DNA of 7,168 bases from JAMLIA01 sp039810005 (GTDB lineage Bacteria; Chloroflexota; Chloroflexia; Thermomicrobiales; CFX8): the NCBI GenBank assembly GCA_039810005.1, contig JBDHWD010000135.1:1-7168 (forward strand), in the 5' to 3' direction. The notes under the pieces were generated by a model. That model did not search any database. It was given only the letters and a program-made list of their open reading frames with translations, and had not been told where the DNA came from. Positions 1-6,293 of this stretch are shown piece after piece. How positions within the stretch are numbered: position 1 is the first letter of the stretch; the number at the start of each line of letters is the position of its first letter. The translations under genes and the position numbers were made by a program.

Positions 1-69
1 TCGGCAGCGGCCCTACGCGCTCGGCTACAATCAACGCAGAACCGTCGCAGTTGTTCGTCAGGGTAGGCC
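1..69 (+). other. Flank upstream of cdaA, possible weak promoter
   Basis: These bases precede the cdaA start. A TACAAT hexamer at 26-31 resembles a -10 box, but no convincing -35 lies 16-18 bases upstream within the window. One plus frame is open from base 1 to a TAG at 64-66. It could be the tail of an upstream gene, but its roughly 21 residues are not recognisable. The flank therefore holds either a short leader with a promoter or the end of a preceding gene, and the sequence does not decide between them. Confidence 0.2.
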
Positions 70-1017
70 ATGCCGGAACTTCCCTGGATATTTACCAGGC
101 TCGATCCCCGTGCACTGATCGATATCCTAGCGGTATCTCTGATCTTCTACTGGCTACTCTGGTTCGCGCAGCGCACCAGAGCCGCCCAGCTGATCCGTGG
201 CCTGATCATCCTGATCGTCTCTGTCCTGGCAGCGTCGCGCATCTTCGACCTGACGGCGCTCAACTGGCTCATTTCACGCGCCTGGCCCGTCCTGATCGTC
301 GCTATTCCGATCATCTTCCAGCCGGAGCTGCGCCGTGCGCTTGAGCAGCTCGGTCACACCAGCGCCTGGCTGCGCCCGCCATTCGCCGTGCAGGCCGACC
401 GCGATGCCGAGCGCACGCTCGACGAGATCAGTCGCGCCGCATCGCAGCTCAGCCGCATCGGGTACGGCGCGTTGATCGTCGTCGAGCGCGAGACGGGGCT
501 TCAGGAGTACGCAGACCGCGGTGTGCGCATCGAGGGAGTCGTCTCTCGACAGCTGCTGATCAACATCTTCTTCCCGAACTCACCATTGCACGACGGCGCG
601 GTCATCATCCGCAATGACCGCGTTGTCGCGGCGGCGTGCATCCTGCCGCTTTCCGAGCGCGAGATTCCGGGCGGCAAAATCGGCACGCGTCATCAGGCGG
701 CGATTGGCATTACCGAAGAATCGGATGCCATTGCCATCGTCGTGTCAGAAGAGACGAATCGAATCTCAATCGCGCACAATGGACGGCTGACCGAAAATCT
801 CGACGCCGAGCGCCTGCGCCGCGCGCTACGATCGCTGCTGCGGGTTGGCGAGACAACCAATGACCAGCCGCCCGAGCGACCATCGGCTGCGCGCGGCATC
901 CTCGATCGCGTGCGCGGCTGGTTTACTCGCTCGTCGCGAGAGCAAGGCTCGAATCGTGATGTAAGCTCATCATCGGGCCGTCGAGCGCTACCAGATAAGT
1001 CGAATCCCCATGATTGA
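70..1017 (+). CDS. cdaA: Membrane diadenylate cyclase CdaA (c-di-AMP synthase)
   Basis: CdaA condenses two ATP into cyclic di-AMP, a second messenger controlling potassium, osmotic and cell-wall homeostasis, at the inner face of the membrane. The 315-residue protein has three hydrophobic segments (about 17-33, 41-58 and 62-83) followed by a DisA_N cyclase domain (about 105-260). The catalytic DGA motif is D175-G176-A177 in LHDGAVII, and the second nucleotide motif is GTRHQAAIG at 205-213. Known family members have RHR where this protein has R207-H208-Q209. The C-terminal 55 residues are Arg/Ser-rich and look disordered, which makes the protein somewhat longer than a typical 270-280 aa CdaA. 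The ATG at 70 has a weak AGGG (60-63) upstream and places the first membrane helix correctly. The gene overlaps cdaR by 8 bases. The family call is firm; full activity is inferred. Confidence 0.95.
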   Translation: MPELPWIFTRLDPRALIDILAVSLIFYWLLWFAQRTRAAQLIRGLIILIVSVLAASRIFDLTALNWLISRAWPVLIVAIPIIFQPELRRALEQLGHTSAWLRPPFAVQADRDAERTLDEISRAASQLSRIGYGALIVVERETGLQEYADRGVRIEGVVSRQLLINIFFPNSPLHDGAVIIRNDRVVAAACILPLSEREIPGGKIGTRHQAAIGITEESDAIAIVVSEETNRISIAHNGRLTENLDAERLRRALRSLLRVGETTNDQPPERPSAARGILDRVRGWFTRSSREQGSNRDVSSSSGRRALPDKSNPHD

Positions 1018-2266
1018 GTGGCTACGCCGTGTCGCCGACACTGGAAACGTTCTGCGCTTCCTGTTGTCGCTGATCCTCGCCTTTGCTCTGTGGGCATGGG
1101 TGACAAACGAAAAGAACCCGGAGCAGACGTACCTGGCCAACAACGTGCAGGTGGAGATCCGGAATATGGCAGCTGGCTTGCAGCTTGTGACGCCGCTCGA
1201 CGTCGTCGAGGTTCGCATTCAGGCACCACGGAGCGTGGTACAGACGCTCGATCCAAGCGAAATCGTCGCCTGGGTCAACCTCGAAGATCGTACGGGGCCG
1301 GGTTTGGAAACAGAACGCGTGCGCGTTGATGTGCCGTCGGGCGTGCGAACCGCGCGCGTTTCACCGGACGAGATACCGGTTGAGCTTGACACTGTTGTCT
1401 CGAGGACGTTCCCGGTCAAGCTTCTGACCCCGGACGATCTGCCACGAAATCTCGAGGTTACCGACTCCAATGTCGATGTTGATGAAGTGACGATAACGGG
1501 CGTCCAACGTAATGTCGAGCGCGTAGCGCAAGTGATCGTGCCGGTCGATATTGCCGGGCACACTGAGTCATTCACAACCCAAGTGACGCCGACAGCCGTC
1601 GACGCAAACAACGCCACAGTCGAGAACATCACGATCGAGCCGGCCAGCATTACACTATCTGTTGAACTGGCTTCGCGCGGGAAAGAAATACCGGTCTTCG
1701 TTCAGTGTGGCTGTTCGGCGGCGCCAGGCTTTGCCGTCCTTGGATATCCGCAGGCATCGCCGTCGACAGTCCTGGTCGACGGGCCGACCGATGCGCTCAG
1801 CGGTATCCAGTATGTGTACACGACCCCCATCGACACGGGTGACCTCACGGCGACGACTGTCATGAATGACGTCCAGATAGATACCTCGACTCTGCCGGAG
1901 GGTGTCAGTGTCGAACCGTCAGTCGTCAGTGTTCTCGTCCAGATCAGCCAACAGACAGCAACAAGGACCTTCGACAACATCCCGATTCAGGTACTGAATC
2001 GGCCGGCTAATGCCACGATCACAGTGAGCCCACCGACGGCCCTCATAACTGTTGAAGGACCGCAGGAGGACATCGATGCCTTAACAGGGTCGGAAATCTC
2101 AATTGTTGTGGATGTCAACGGGTTGGGTAGCGGATCGCACAATATCCGGCCGCGCGCGATTCTGCCGCCGCGGATTCAGTACACGGACGAGCCAACACCG
2201 GTAACGGTGACGATTGCGCTCCAACCTACGCCGGAGCCTTCGCCAACGCAAACACCAGAGCCGTAG
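1010..2266 (+). CDS. cdaR: YbbR-domain protein CdaR, regulator of CdaA
   Basis: CdaR is a membrane-anchored extracytoplasmic partner that modulates CdaA activity in Firmicutes; the same role is inferred here from domain content and gene order. The 418-residue protein begins with a short cytoplasmic segment and one membrane helix (about 14-31, ending WAWVTNEKNP). Four degenerate beta-rich YbbR repeats follow, at roughly 36-126, 130-222, 224-313 and 319-405. The tail is Pro/Thr/Glu-rich (TPEPSPTQTPEP) and probably unstructured. The only two cysteines form a C233-G-C235 pair at the start of the third repeat. The ATG at 1010 lies inside the end of cdaA (ATGATTGA overlap) with no clear ribosome-binding site, so translation is probably coupled to cdaA. 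The glmM gene, often third in this operon in Firmicutes, is absent. Confidence 0.9.
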   Translation: MIEWLRRVADTGNVLRFLLSLILAFALWAWVTNEKNPEQTYLANNVQVEIRNMAAGLQLVTPLDVVEVRIQAPRSVVQTLDPSEIVAWVNLEDRTGPGLETERVRVDVPSGVRTARVSPDEIPVELDTVVSRTFPVKLLTPDDLPRNLEVTDSNVDVDEVTITGVQRNVERVAQVIVPVDIAGHTESFTTQVTPTAVDANNATVENITIEPASITLSVELASRGKEIPVFVQCGCSAAPGFAVLGYPQASPSTVLVDGPTDALSGIQYVYTTPIDTGDLTATTVMNDVQIDTSTLPEGVSVEPSVVSVLVQISQQTATRTFDNIPIQVLNRPANATITVSPPTALITVEGPQEDIDALTGSEISIVVDVNGLGSGSHNIRPRAILPPRIQYTDEPTPVTVTIALQPTPEPSPTQTPEP

Positions 2267-2269
2267 CGG

Positions 2270-2887
2270 CTAGGGTCGCGATGACGCTCCGAGTTGCACC
2301 TCGTATGTGAGGAGGATCGCTTCGGCGACTTCGCGCATCGACTTGCGGTTGTCCATGCTGGTCTTGCGCATGCGATTGAACGCCTCGGCCTCGCGCAGCC
2401 CGTGGACTTCCATCAGCACGCCCTTAGCTCGTTCGACGAGCTTTCGTGTCTCGAGCGCCTCACGCAGGTCCGTTACTTCGCGCTCGAGATCACACATGTC
2501 GCGGAAGCGCGACATCGCGAGCTCGATAACCGGCATGAGCTCAGTCTCGCGGAACGGCTTGACCAGATAGCCGCAAACTCCGGCCTCTTTGGCGCGCCCA
2601 ATAAGCGACTGCTCGGAGAACGCTGTGAGGATTACGACAGGCGCGATGCGGCGCATCGCCAACTCGTGGGCGGCGGTGATGCCATCGACCTCAGGCATCC
2701 GGATGTCCATCATGACCAGATCAGGGCGGAGACGCTCAGCAAGCTCAATCGCCTCGCGGCCATCGCTCGCTTCACCGACGACATCGTACCCGAGATGCGT
2801 GAGCATCTCGCGCAGATCCATGCGAATCAGGGATTCGTCGTCAGCGATGATGATGCGCGTGCGTGGGGCTGATGTCGTCGTTGACAT
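2270..2887 (-). CDS. pdtaR: ANTAR-domain response regulator, PdtaR-like
   Basis: Two-component response regulator whose output domain binds RNA and acts in transcription antitermination. The 205 residues comprise a receiver domain (about 10-125) with acidic pair D16-D17, phosphoacceptor D61 in MMDIRMPEVDG, T88 and K110 in YLVKPF. A coiled-coil linker (about 128-147) leads to an ANTAR domain (about 148-197) with the signature LVERAKGVLM and a following helix ending LTYEV. Length and sequence closely resemble mycobacterial PdtaR as I remember it. The ATG at 2885-2887 is chosen because GAGGAGGG (2895-2902) sits 7 bases upstream and the receiver starts there. A longer in-frame reading to 3058 would translate through tRNA-Pro and is rejected. 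No sensor kinase is in the window. The gene lies downstream of tRNA-Pro and converges on cdaR with 3 bases between stop codons. The family is certain; the RNA targets are unknown. Confidence 0.92.
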   Translation of the reverse strand: MSTTTSAPRTRIIIADDESLIRMDLREMLTHLGYDVVGEASDGREAIELAERLRPDLVMMDIRMPEVDGITAAHELAMRRIAPVVILTAFSEQSLIGRAKEAGVCGYLVKPFRETELMPVIELAMSRFRDMCDLEREVTDLREALETRKLVERAKGVLMEVHGLREAEAFNRMRKTSMDNRKSMREVAEAILLTYEVQLGASSRP

Positions 2888-3101
<214 letters not shown>

Positions 3102-3114
3102 TCAATACAGATTC

Positions 3115-3120
3115 AGTATA
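3115..3120 (-). promoter_or_regulatory. Possible -10 box for tRNA-Pro
   Basis: On the minus strand TATACT lies 13 bases before the tRNA-Pro 5' end, just after the rplL hairpin. No good -35 hexamer is found 16-18 bases upstream, because that position falls inside the hairpin loop. It may give the tRNA its own start; the support is weak. Confidence 0.3.
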
Positions 3121-3125
3121 CGACA

Positions 3126-3156
3126 TCAGAGGCCGTGCACATGACACGGCCTCTGA
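3126..3156 (-). terminator. Hairpin terminator after rplL
   Basis: A perfect 12-base inverted repeat (3126-3137 with 3145-3156, arms TCAGAGGCCGTG and CACGGCCTCTGA) encloses a 7-base loop. It begins 18 bases after the rplL stop codon. The bases that follow on the minus strand (TGTCGTAT) are only modestly T-rich, so termination may be incomplete or protein-assisted. It marks the likely end of the rplJ-rplL transcript. Confidence 0.65.
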
Positions 3157-3174
3157 CAGGAAATCGCGAGGTGG

Positions 3175-3570
3175 TTACTTGACCTCAGCCTTGGCGCCGA
3201 CCTCTTCGAGCTTGGCCTTGGCAGCCTCAGCCTCGTCCTTGGTCACGCCCTCCTTGACGGCCTTCGGTGCGGCCTCGACGAGATCCTTGGCCTCCTTCAG
3301 GCCCAGGCTCGTCAGCTCACGGACCGCCTTGATGACCTGGACCTTGCTGGCGCCGACCTCGGTCAGGACGACGTCAAACTCGGTCTTCTCTTCGGCAGCC
3401 TCAGCACTACCAGCACCGCCGGCGGCCGGAGCAGCGGCGACGGCCATCGGCGCAGCAGCCGTGACGCCGAAACGATCCTCGAGTGCCTTGACGAGCTTGG
3501 ACAGGTCCAGCACGCTCAGCTGCTCGATCGACTCGATCAGTTCGTTCATCTTCTCTTCGGTAATCGCCAT
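3175..3570 (-). CDS. rplL: 50S ribosomal protein L7/L12
   Basis: This is the acidic stalk protein that dimerises on L10 and recruits the translational GTPases EF-Tu, EF-G and IF2. The 131 residues show the N-terminal dimerisation helices (about 1-35, MAITEEKMNELIESIEQLS), an Ala/Gly/Pro-rich flexible hinge (about 37-60) and the globular factor-binding domain (about 62-131). The conserved surface is KVQVIKAVRELTSLGLKEAK (76-95). The ATG at 3568-3570 matches the family start. A GTG four codons upstream lies against the GGGAG and is less likely. A purine-rich AGGGAG (3581-3586) is about 10 bases from the chosen start. The gene follows rplJ by 50 bases. rpoB, the usual next gene, is absent. Confidence 0.96.
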   Translation of the reverse strand: MAITEEKMNELIESIEQLSVLDLSKLVKALEDRFGVTAAAPMAVAAAPAAGGAGSAEAAEEKTEFDVVLTEVGASKVQVIKAVRELTSLGLKEAKDLVEAAPKAVKEGVTKDEAEAAKAKLEEVGAKAEVK

Positions 3571-3587
3571 GGTTGATTCCACTCCCT

Positions 3588-3602
3588 GTCACATTGTGTG
3601 AC
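3588..3602 (-). promoter_or_regulatory. Small hairpin just upstream of the rplL ribosome-binding site
   Basis: GTCACA (3588-3593) and TGTGAC (3597-3602) form a 6-base stem with a 3-base loop in the rplJ-rplL gap. It ends one base before AGGGAG of rplL. It could mark an RNA processing site or affect rplL translation, but it is short enough to be coincidental. Confidence 0.25.
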
Positions 3603-3620
3603 GAATTCAAAGACGATGTT

Positions 3621-4160
3621 CTAGGCAGCGTCAGTCTCGCCGCTGCCACCAAGCTGTTCGGCGCGCGCCTGCAGGACGTACATGAGCGAGCGCATCGGCG
3701 CAGCGAGTACGCCGACGATGCCGTACAGCGGGCTCGACAGACCGCCGACGACCTTGGCAACGAGCACTTCGCGGCTCGGCAGGCTGGCCAGCGCCTCGAC
3801 CTGATCGGCTCCGATGAGCTGACCCTCGAGCATCGCCGACTTGATCTGCAGAATACGCGACGAGCGAGCGAACTCGGACAGAACCTTAGCCGGCTGCACC
3901 GGATCGTCGAACGCGGTGACAATCGCAGTCGGGCCGACAAGCTCCGGCTCAAGCGCTTCCATGTCGTGCTGCCGCGCTGCAATTCTGGTGAGCGTGTTCT
4001 TGGCGACGCGCACCTCAGCGTTGTGCTCGCGCAGCTGTGTCCGCAAGTTCTGCATGTCTGCGACAGACAGTCCACGGTAATCAGACAGGATCACCAGCGT
4101 CGAACGCGAAAGCGCTTCAGCGAGCTCCTCAACTGTCTTGACCTTCTTTGGTGTAGGCAT
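3621..4160 (-). CDS. rplJ: 50S ribosomal protein L10
   Basis: L10 anchors the L7/L12 dimers to 23S rRNA at the stalk base. With L12 it also represses its own mRNA in bacteria. The 179 residues contain the N-terminal rRNA-binding domain with DYRGL (27-31) and the VAKNTL motif (52-57). The central segment includes LPSREVLVAKVVGGL (127-141), and the C-terminal L12-binding helix is near 156-171 (MRSLMYVLQARAEQLG), followed by a short GETDAA tail. The ATG at 4158-4160 is chosen because GGGAGGG (4169-4175) lies 8 bases upstream and MPTPKK fits the family. Longer in-frame readings run into the leader RNA. It is preceded by an L10-type leader with a hairpin, consistent with autogenous control. Confidence 0.96.
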   Translation of the reverse strand: MPTPKKVKTVEELAEALSRSTLVILSDYRGLSVADMQNLRTQLREHNAEVRVAKNTLTRIAARQHDMEALEPELVGPTAIVTAFDDPVQPAKVLSEFARSSRILQIKSAMLEGQLIGADQVEALASLPSREVLVAKVVGGLSSPLYGIVGVLAAPMRSLMYVLQARAEQLGGSGETDAA

Positions 4161-4195
4161 ATGCTGTTCCCTCCCTTCCTCAAGATTCAAACGAC

Positions 4196-4227
4196 AACGC
4201 CCTCGCGCCAGGTGGCACGAGGGCGTT
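4196..4227 (-). terminator. Attenuator-like hairpin before rplJ
   Basis: AACGCCCTCG (4196-4205) pairs perfectly with CGAGGGCGTT (4218-4227). The stem is extended by a wobble pair and a GCC/GGC helix (4207-4209 with 4214-4216), leaving a 4-base loop. The wobble is G-U only in minus-strand RNA and would be an A-C mismatch in plus-strand RNA, which supports the minus orientation. Downstream bases GTCGTTT are moderately T-rich. The hairpin ends 35 bases before rplJ, where gram-positive bacteria carry the rplJ attenuator. Confidence 0.6.
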
Positions 4228-4315
4228 CGCACGAATCATGAAGAATCGCGGTCAGGTTCCTCGCAACCTCGGCCGGATAATTAAACTCGCGAGCGAGTCC
4301 CGGCTGTCTACGGCG
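4196..4315 (-). ncRNA. L10 (rplJ) leader RNA, autoregulatory
   Basis: The 195-base gap between rplA and rplJ contains, on the minus strand, AGACAGCCGG (from 4309), a hairpin ACTCG-CTCG-CGAGT, then TTAATTATCCGGCCGAGGTT ending about 4265. GCCGG (4300-4304) pairs with CCGGC (4272-4276), closing a bulged stem. The layout AGACAG..GG ... TTAA..CC..CCGAGGT matches the L10 leader as I recall it from B. subtilis and relatives, where the L10-L12 complex binds to shut down rplJ-rplL. A second stem AGGTT/AACCT and then the attenuator hairpin follow. Boundaries are approximate and the match is from memory. Confidence 0.65.
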
Positions 4316-4355
4316 CGTGCGTTGCGTTTGTTGTGCGGTACTCCGAGCAAGTTTC

Positions 4356-5075
4356 CTAGCTCTGGGACGCCGTTGCGACTGCCGCAGCGACATCTAGCGG
4401 AATACCGGGGGTCATTGTACCGGCGAGCGTGATCGACCGCAAATAGACGCCCTTTGACGCGGACGGCTTGTTGCGCTGAATCGCATCAATAATCGCGTTG
4501 ACGTTCTCGATGATGCGATCTTCCGAGAAGCTCACCTTGCCAACGGCGACGTGAACGAGCCCGGTGCGGTCGTTCCGAAATTCAACGCGGCCGCCCTTGA
4601 GCTCCTGAATGACACCAGGCAGGTCTTCCGGCGTGCGCACAACCGTGCCAGATCGCGGGTTTGGCATCAGGCCGCGGCGACCGAGGATTCGACCGAGACC
4701 GCCGACCTTGCCCATCTGGTCGGCCATGGCAATGGTCGCGTCGAATTCCAGCCAGCCGTCGTTGATCTGCTTGACCAGATCATCGCTTCCAACGTAGTCC
4801 GCGCCGGCTTCCTGCGCGATTCGCGCAGCGTCGCCAACAGCGAACACCAGCACGCGCGTGACCTTGCCAGTGCCGGCCGGAAGGGTGACCGTTGAGCGCA
4901 CTGCCTGGTCTGCCTGTCGCGGGTCAATGCCGAGGCGAAAATGAACCTCGACCGTTTCGTCGAATTGGACGTACGACATCTTCTTCAGCAGATCGACTGC
5001 CTCTTTAACATCGTACTGACGATCCTCCTCCAGGAGTTGGACCGCGTTCCGGTACTTCTTACCGTGCTTTACCAT
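4356..5075 (-). CDS. rplA: 50S ribosomal protein L1
   Basis: L1 forms the mobile L1 stalk that helps release deacylated tRNA from the E site. In many bacteria it also represses its own rplK-rplA mRNA. The 239 residues are full length (about 230-235 is usual). Visible features are the N-terminal MVKHGKKYRNA, the domain-I segment VQFDETVEVHFRLGIDPRQ (36-54) and the linker region VGSDDLVKQINDGWLEFDATIA (95-116). The family signature LGRRGLMPNPRSGT spans 131-144, and the C-terminal conserved block runs to about 231 (SITLAGTMTPGIPLDVA, 214-230). The ATG at 5073-5075 is preceded at about 7 bases by AAGGA. The gene lies 65 bases after rplK, a gap that holds a short GGGGC/GCCCC stem. Confidence 0.97.
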   Translation of the reverse strand: MVKHGKKYRNAVQLLEEDRQYDVKEAVDLLKKMSYVQFDETVEVHFRLGIDPRQADQAVRSTVTLPAGTGKVTRVLVFAVGDAARIAQEAGADYVGSDDLVKQINDGWLEFDATIAMADQMGKVGGLGRILGRRGLMPNPRSGTVVRTPEDLPGVIQELKGGRVEFRNDRTGLVHVAVGKVSFSEDRIIENVNAIIDAIQRNKPSASKGVYLRSITLAGTMTPGIPLDVAAAVATASQS

Positions 5076-5140
5076 GTATTCATCCTTCTGTGGTTCTGGC
5101 GGGGCGGCGCCCCTCCCACCGAAAACGGGTTGACTCGCGC

Positions 5141-5560
5141 TTAGACGATCTGAATGCCCATCGAGCGCGCGGTGCCTTCGACCTGCTTCATTGCGCCCTC
5201 AATATCAACAGCGTTCAGGTCGCGCATCTTCAGCTCAGCGATCTCGCGAACCTGATCGCGAGTAACCTTGCCAACGGCCGTCTTCACATTACCGGCACCC
5301 TTGTCGACACCTGCAGCGCGGCGCAGAAGGTCTGCTGCCGGCGGCGTCTTGGTGACGAATGTGAATGAGCGATCCTCAAAGACGGTGATCACAACCGGGA
5401 TGATCTGACCGGCCATATTGGCGGTGCGCTCGTTGTACTCCTTGCAGAAGTTCATGATCGCCACGCCATGCTGACCGAGCGCCGGGCCAATCGGCGGCGC
5501 CGGAGTCGCCTTCCCCGCCGGGATCTGGAGCTTGATGTAGGCCCTGATCTTCTTAGCCAA
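5141..5560 (-). CDS. rplK: 50S ribosomal protein L11
   Basis: L11 binds the GTPase-associated centre of 23S rRNA and is needed for factor function and for RelA-type stringent sensing. From the TTG at 5558-5560 the protein has 139 residues and starts MAKKIRAYIKLQIPAGKA, in line with the usual 141. The proline-containing switch PAPPIGPALGQHG spans 20-32, the linker TKTPPAADLL is at 70-79, and the C-terminal rRNA-binding signature ends VEGTARSMGIQIV. An upstream in-frame TTG at 5585-5587 would add nine residues. I prefer the inner start on family length, with GGAAGGGAG (5572-5580) about 11 bases away. Use of TTG in a highly expressed gene is uncommon. A hairpin separates it from nusG. Confidence 0.95.
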   Translation of the reverse strand: MAKKIRAYIKLQIPAGKATPAPPIGPALGQHGVAIMNFCKEYNERTANMAGQIIPVVITVFEDRSFTFVTKTPPAADLLRRAAGVDKGAGNVKTAVGKVTRDQVREIAELKMRDLNAVDIEGAMKQVEGTARSMGIQIV

Positions 5561-5604
5561 TCCTCGAACGTCTCCCTTCCTGACCAACTACCTGGGCACG
5601 GAAA

Positions 5605-5626
5605 TGCCCGCACTACGGTGCGGGCA
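5605..5626 (-). terminator. Hairpin between nusG and rplK
   Basis: TGCCCGCAC (5605-5613) and GTGCGGGCA (5618-5626) form a perfect 9-base stem with a 4-base loop, followed on the minus strand by TTTCCG. It lies 19 bases after the nusG stop. It is probably a partial terminator or attenuator separating secE-nusG from rplK-rplA, or part of an rplK leader. Confidence 0.55.
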
Positions 5627-5645
5627 CTCGCACGGATGTACGCGC

Positions 5646-6239
5646 TTACACCTCGCGCTCGACCTGGAGGAAGTCAAGCTCGACCGGCACCTCACGTCCA
5701 AAGAAGGACACAAGAACCTTGATCTTGCCTTTCTCCTGGTTAATCTCATCGATTGCGCCACGGAAATCAGCGAACGGGCCGTCCATGATGCGGACCGTAT
5801 CGCCAACCGAGAGCGAAACCTTGATCTTGGGCGCTTCAGCGGTCATGCCGCGCATAATCGCGTCAACTTCATTCTCGCCGAGCGGCATTGGCTTGTTGCC
5901 GGACCCGACGAAGCTGGTGACGCCGGGCGTGTTGCGCACGACGTGCCAGGACTCATCGTCCATGACCATCTTCACCAGCACATAACCGGGGAAGACCTTC
6001 CGCTGCACAGTCTGGCGCTGCCCCGACTTGATCTCGATCTCGTCCTGCGTGGGGACGACGACCTCAAAGATGCGGTCGGCAACATCCATCGACTCAATGC
6101 GATGCAGCAGATTCTGGCGCACCTTGTTCTCATAGCCAGAGTAGGTGTGAATCACAAACCACTGGCCCTGCGAACCCGTCTCTTCGGCTTGTTGTGCGTC
6201 CCTGGCTTGTGCCAGGCGCTCGCGAATCGACCGTGCCAC
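5646..6239 (-). CDS. nusG: Transcription termination/antitermination factor NusG
   Basis: NusG binds RNA polymerase and links it to Rho or to the ribosomal protein S10, influencing pausing and termination. From the GTG at 6237-6239 the protein has 197 residues. A charged N-terminal extension (about 1-24) precedes the NGN domain (about 25-120) with WFVIHTYSGYENKV, IFEVVVPTQ, KVFPGYVLV and the VRNTPGVTSFVG motif. The C-terminal KOW domain (about 143-197) contains VGDTVRIMDGPFADFRG and FFGREVPVELDF. GGGAG about 10 bases upstream supports this GTG. The open frame extends far upstream through secE, but nothing there resembles NusG. It lies 44 bases after secE and is probably cotranscribed with it. 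Confidence 0.95.
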   Translation of the reverse strand: MARSIRERLAQARDAQQAEETGSQGQWFVIHTYSGYENKVRQNLLHRIESMDVADRIFEVVVPTQDEIEIKSGQRQTVQRKVFPGYVLVKMVMDDESWHVVRNTPGVTSFVGSGNKPMPLGENEVDAIMRGMTAEAPKIKVSLSVGDTVRIMDGPFADFRGAIDEINQEKGKIKVLVSFFGREVPVELDFLQVEREV

Positions 6240-6271
6240 CGTTTCTCGTCTCCCGTTCCGGATCCACGCAG

Positions 6272-6293
6272 CCCGACCTGAGGTCAGGACGGG
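6272..6293 (-). repeat. Inverted repeat across the secE stop codon
   Basis: The plus strand reads CCCG-A-CCTGA-GG-TCAGG-A-CGGG, a 9-pair stem interrupted by one A-A mismatch. It covers the secE TGA (complement at 6284-6286). GGATCC occurs on both sides (6260-6265 and 6292-6297) and could extend the structure in an alternative pairing. No T-tract follows, so this is more likely an RNA structure at the secE-nusG junction than a terminator. Confidence 0.5.

Noticed and set aside
51..344. Plus-strand open frame starting before cdaA.
   Set aside because: It lies in a different frame from the membrane helices of CdaA and has low-complexity shadow composition.
693..1256. Minus-strand open frame of 187 codons across cdaA and cdaR.
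   Set aside because: It is an antisense shadow of two overlapping recognised genes.
2294..2872. Long plus-strand open frame opposite the ANTAR regulator.
   Set aside because: It mirrors the codon pattern of a clearly recognised minus-strand gene and shows no family resemblance.
3407..4075. Minus-strand open frame in another frame over rplJ and rplL.
   Set aside because: Its composition is Arg/Ser/Cys-rich out-of-frame translation of two recognised genes.
3573..4241. Plus-strand open frame of 222 codons opposite rplJ.
   Set aside because: It is an antisense shadow of rplJ, which has a clear ribosome-binding site and family match.
5103..5117. GC-rich GGGGC/GCCCC stem between rplK and rplA considered as a terminator.
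   Set aside because: The stem has only five pairs with a 3-base loop and no T-tract, inside a gap of two tightly linked genes.
5604..6281. Plus-strand open frame of 225 codons opposite nusG.
   Set aside because: It is an antisense shadow of nusG with no recognisable domain.
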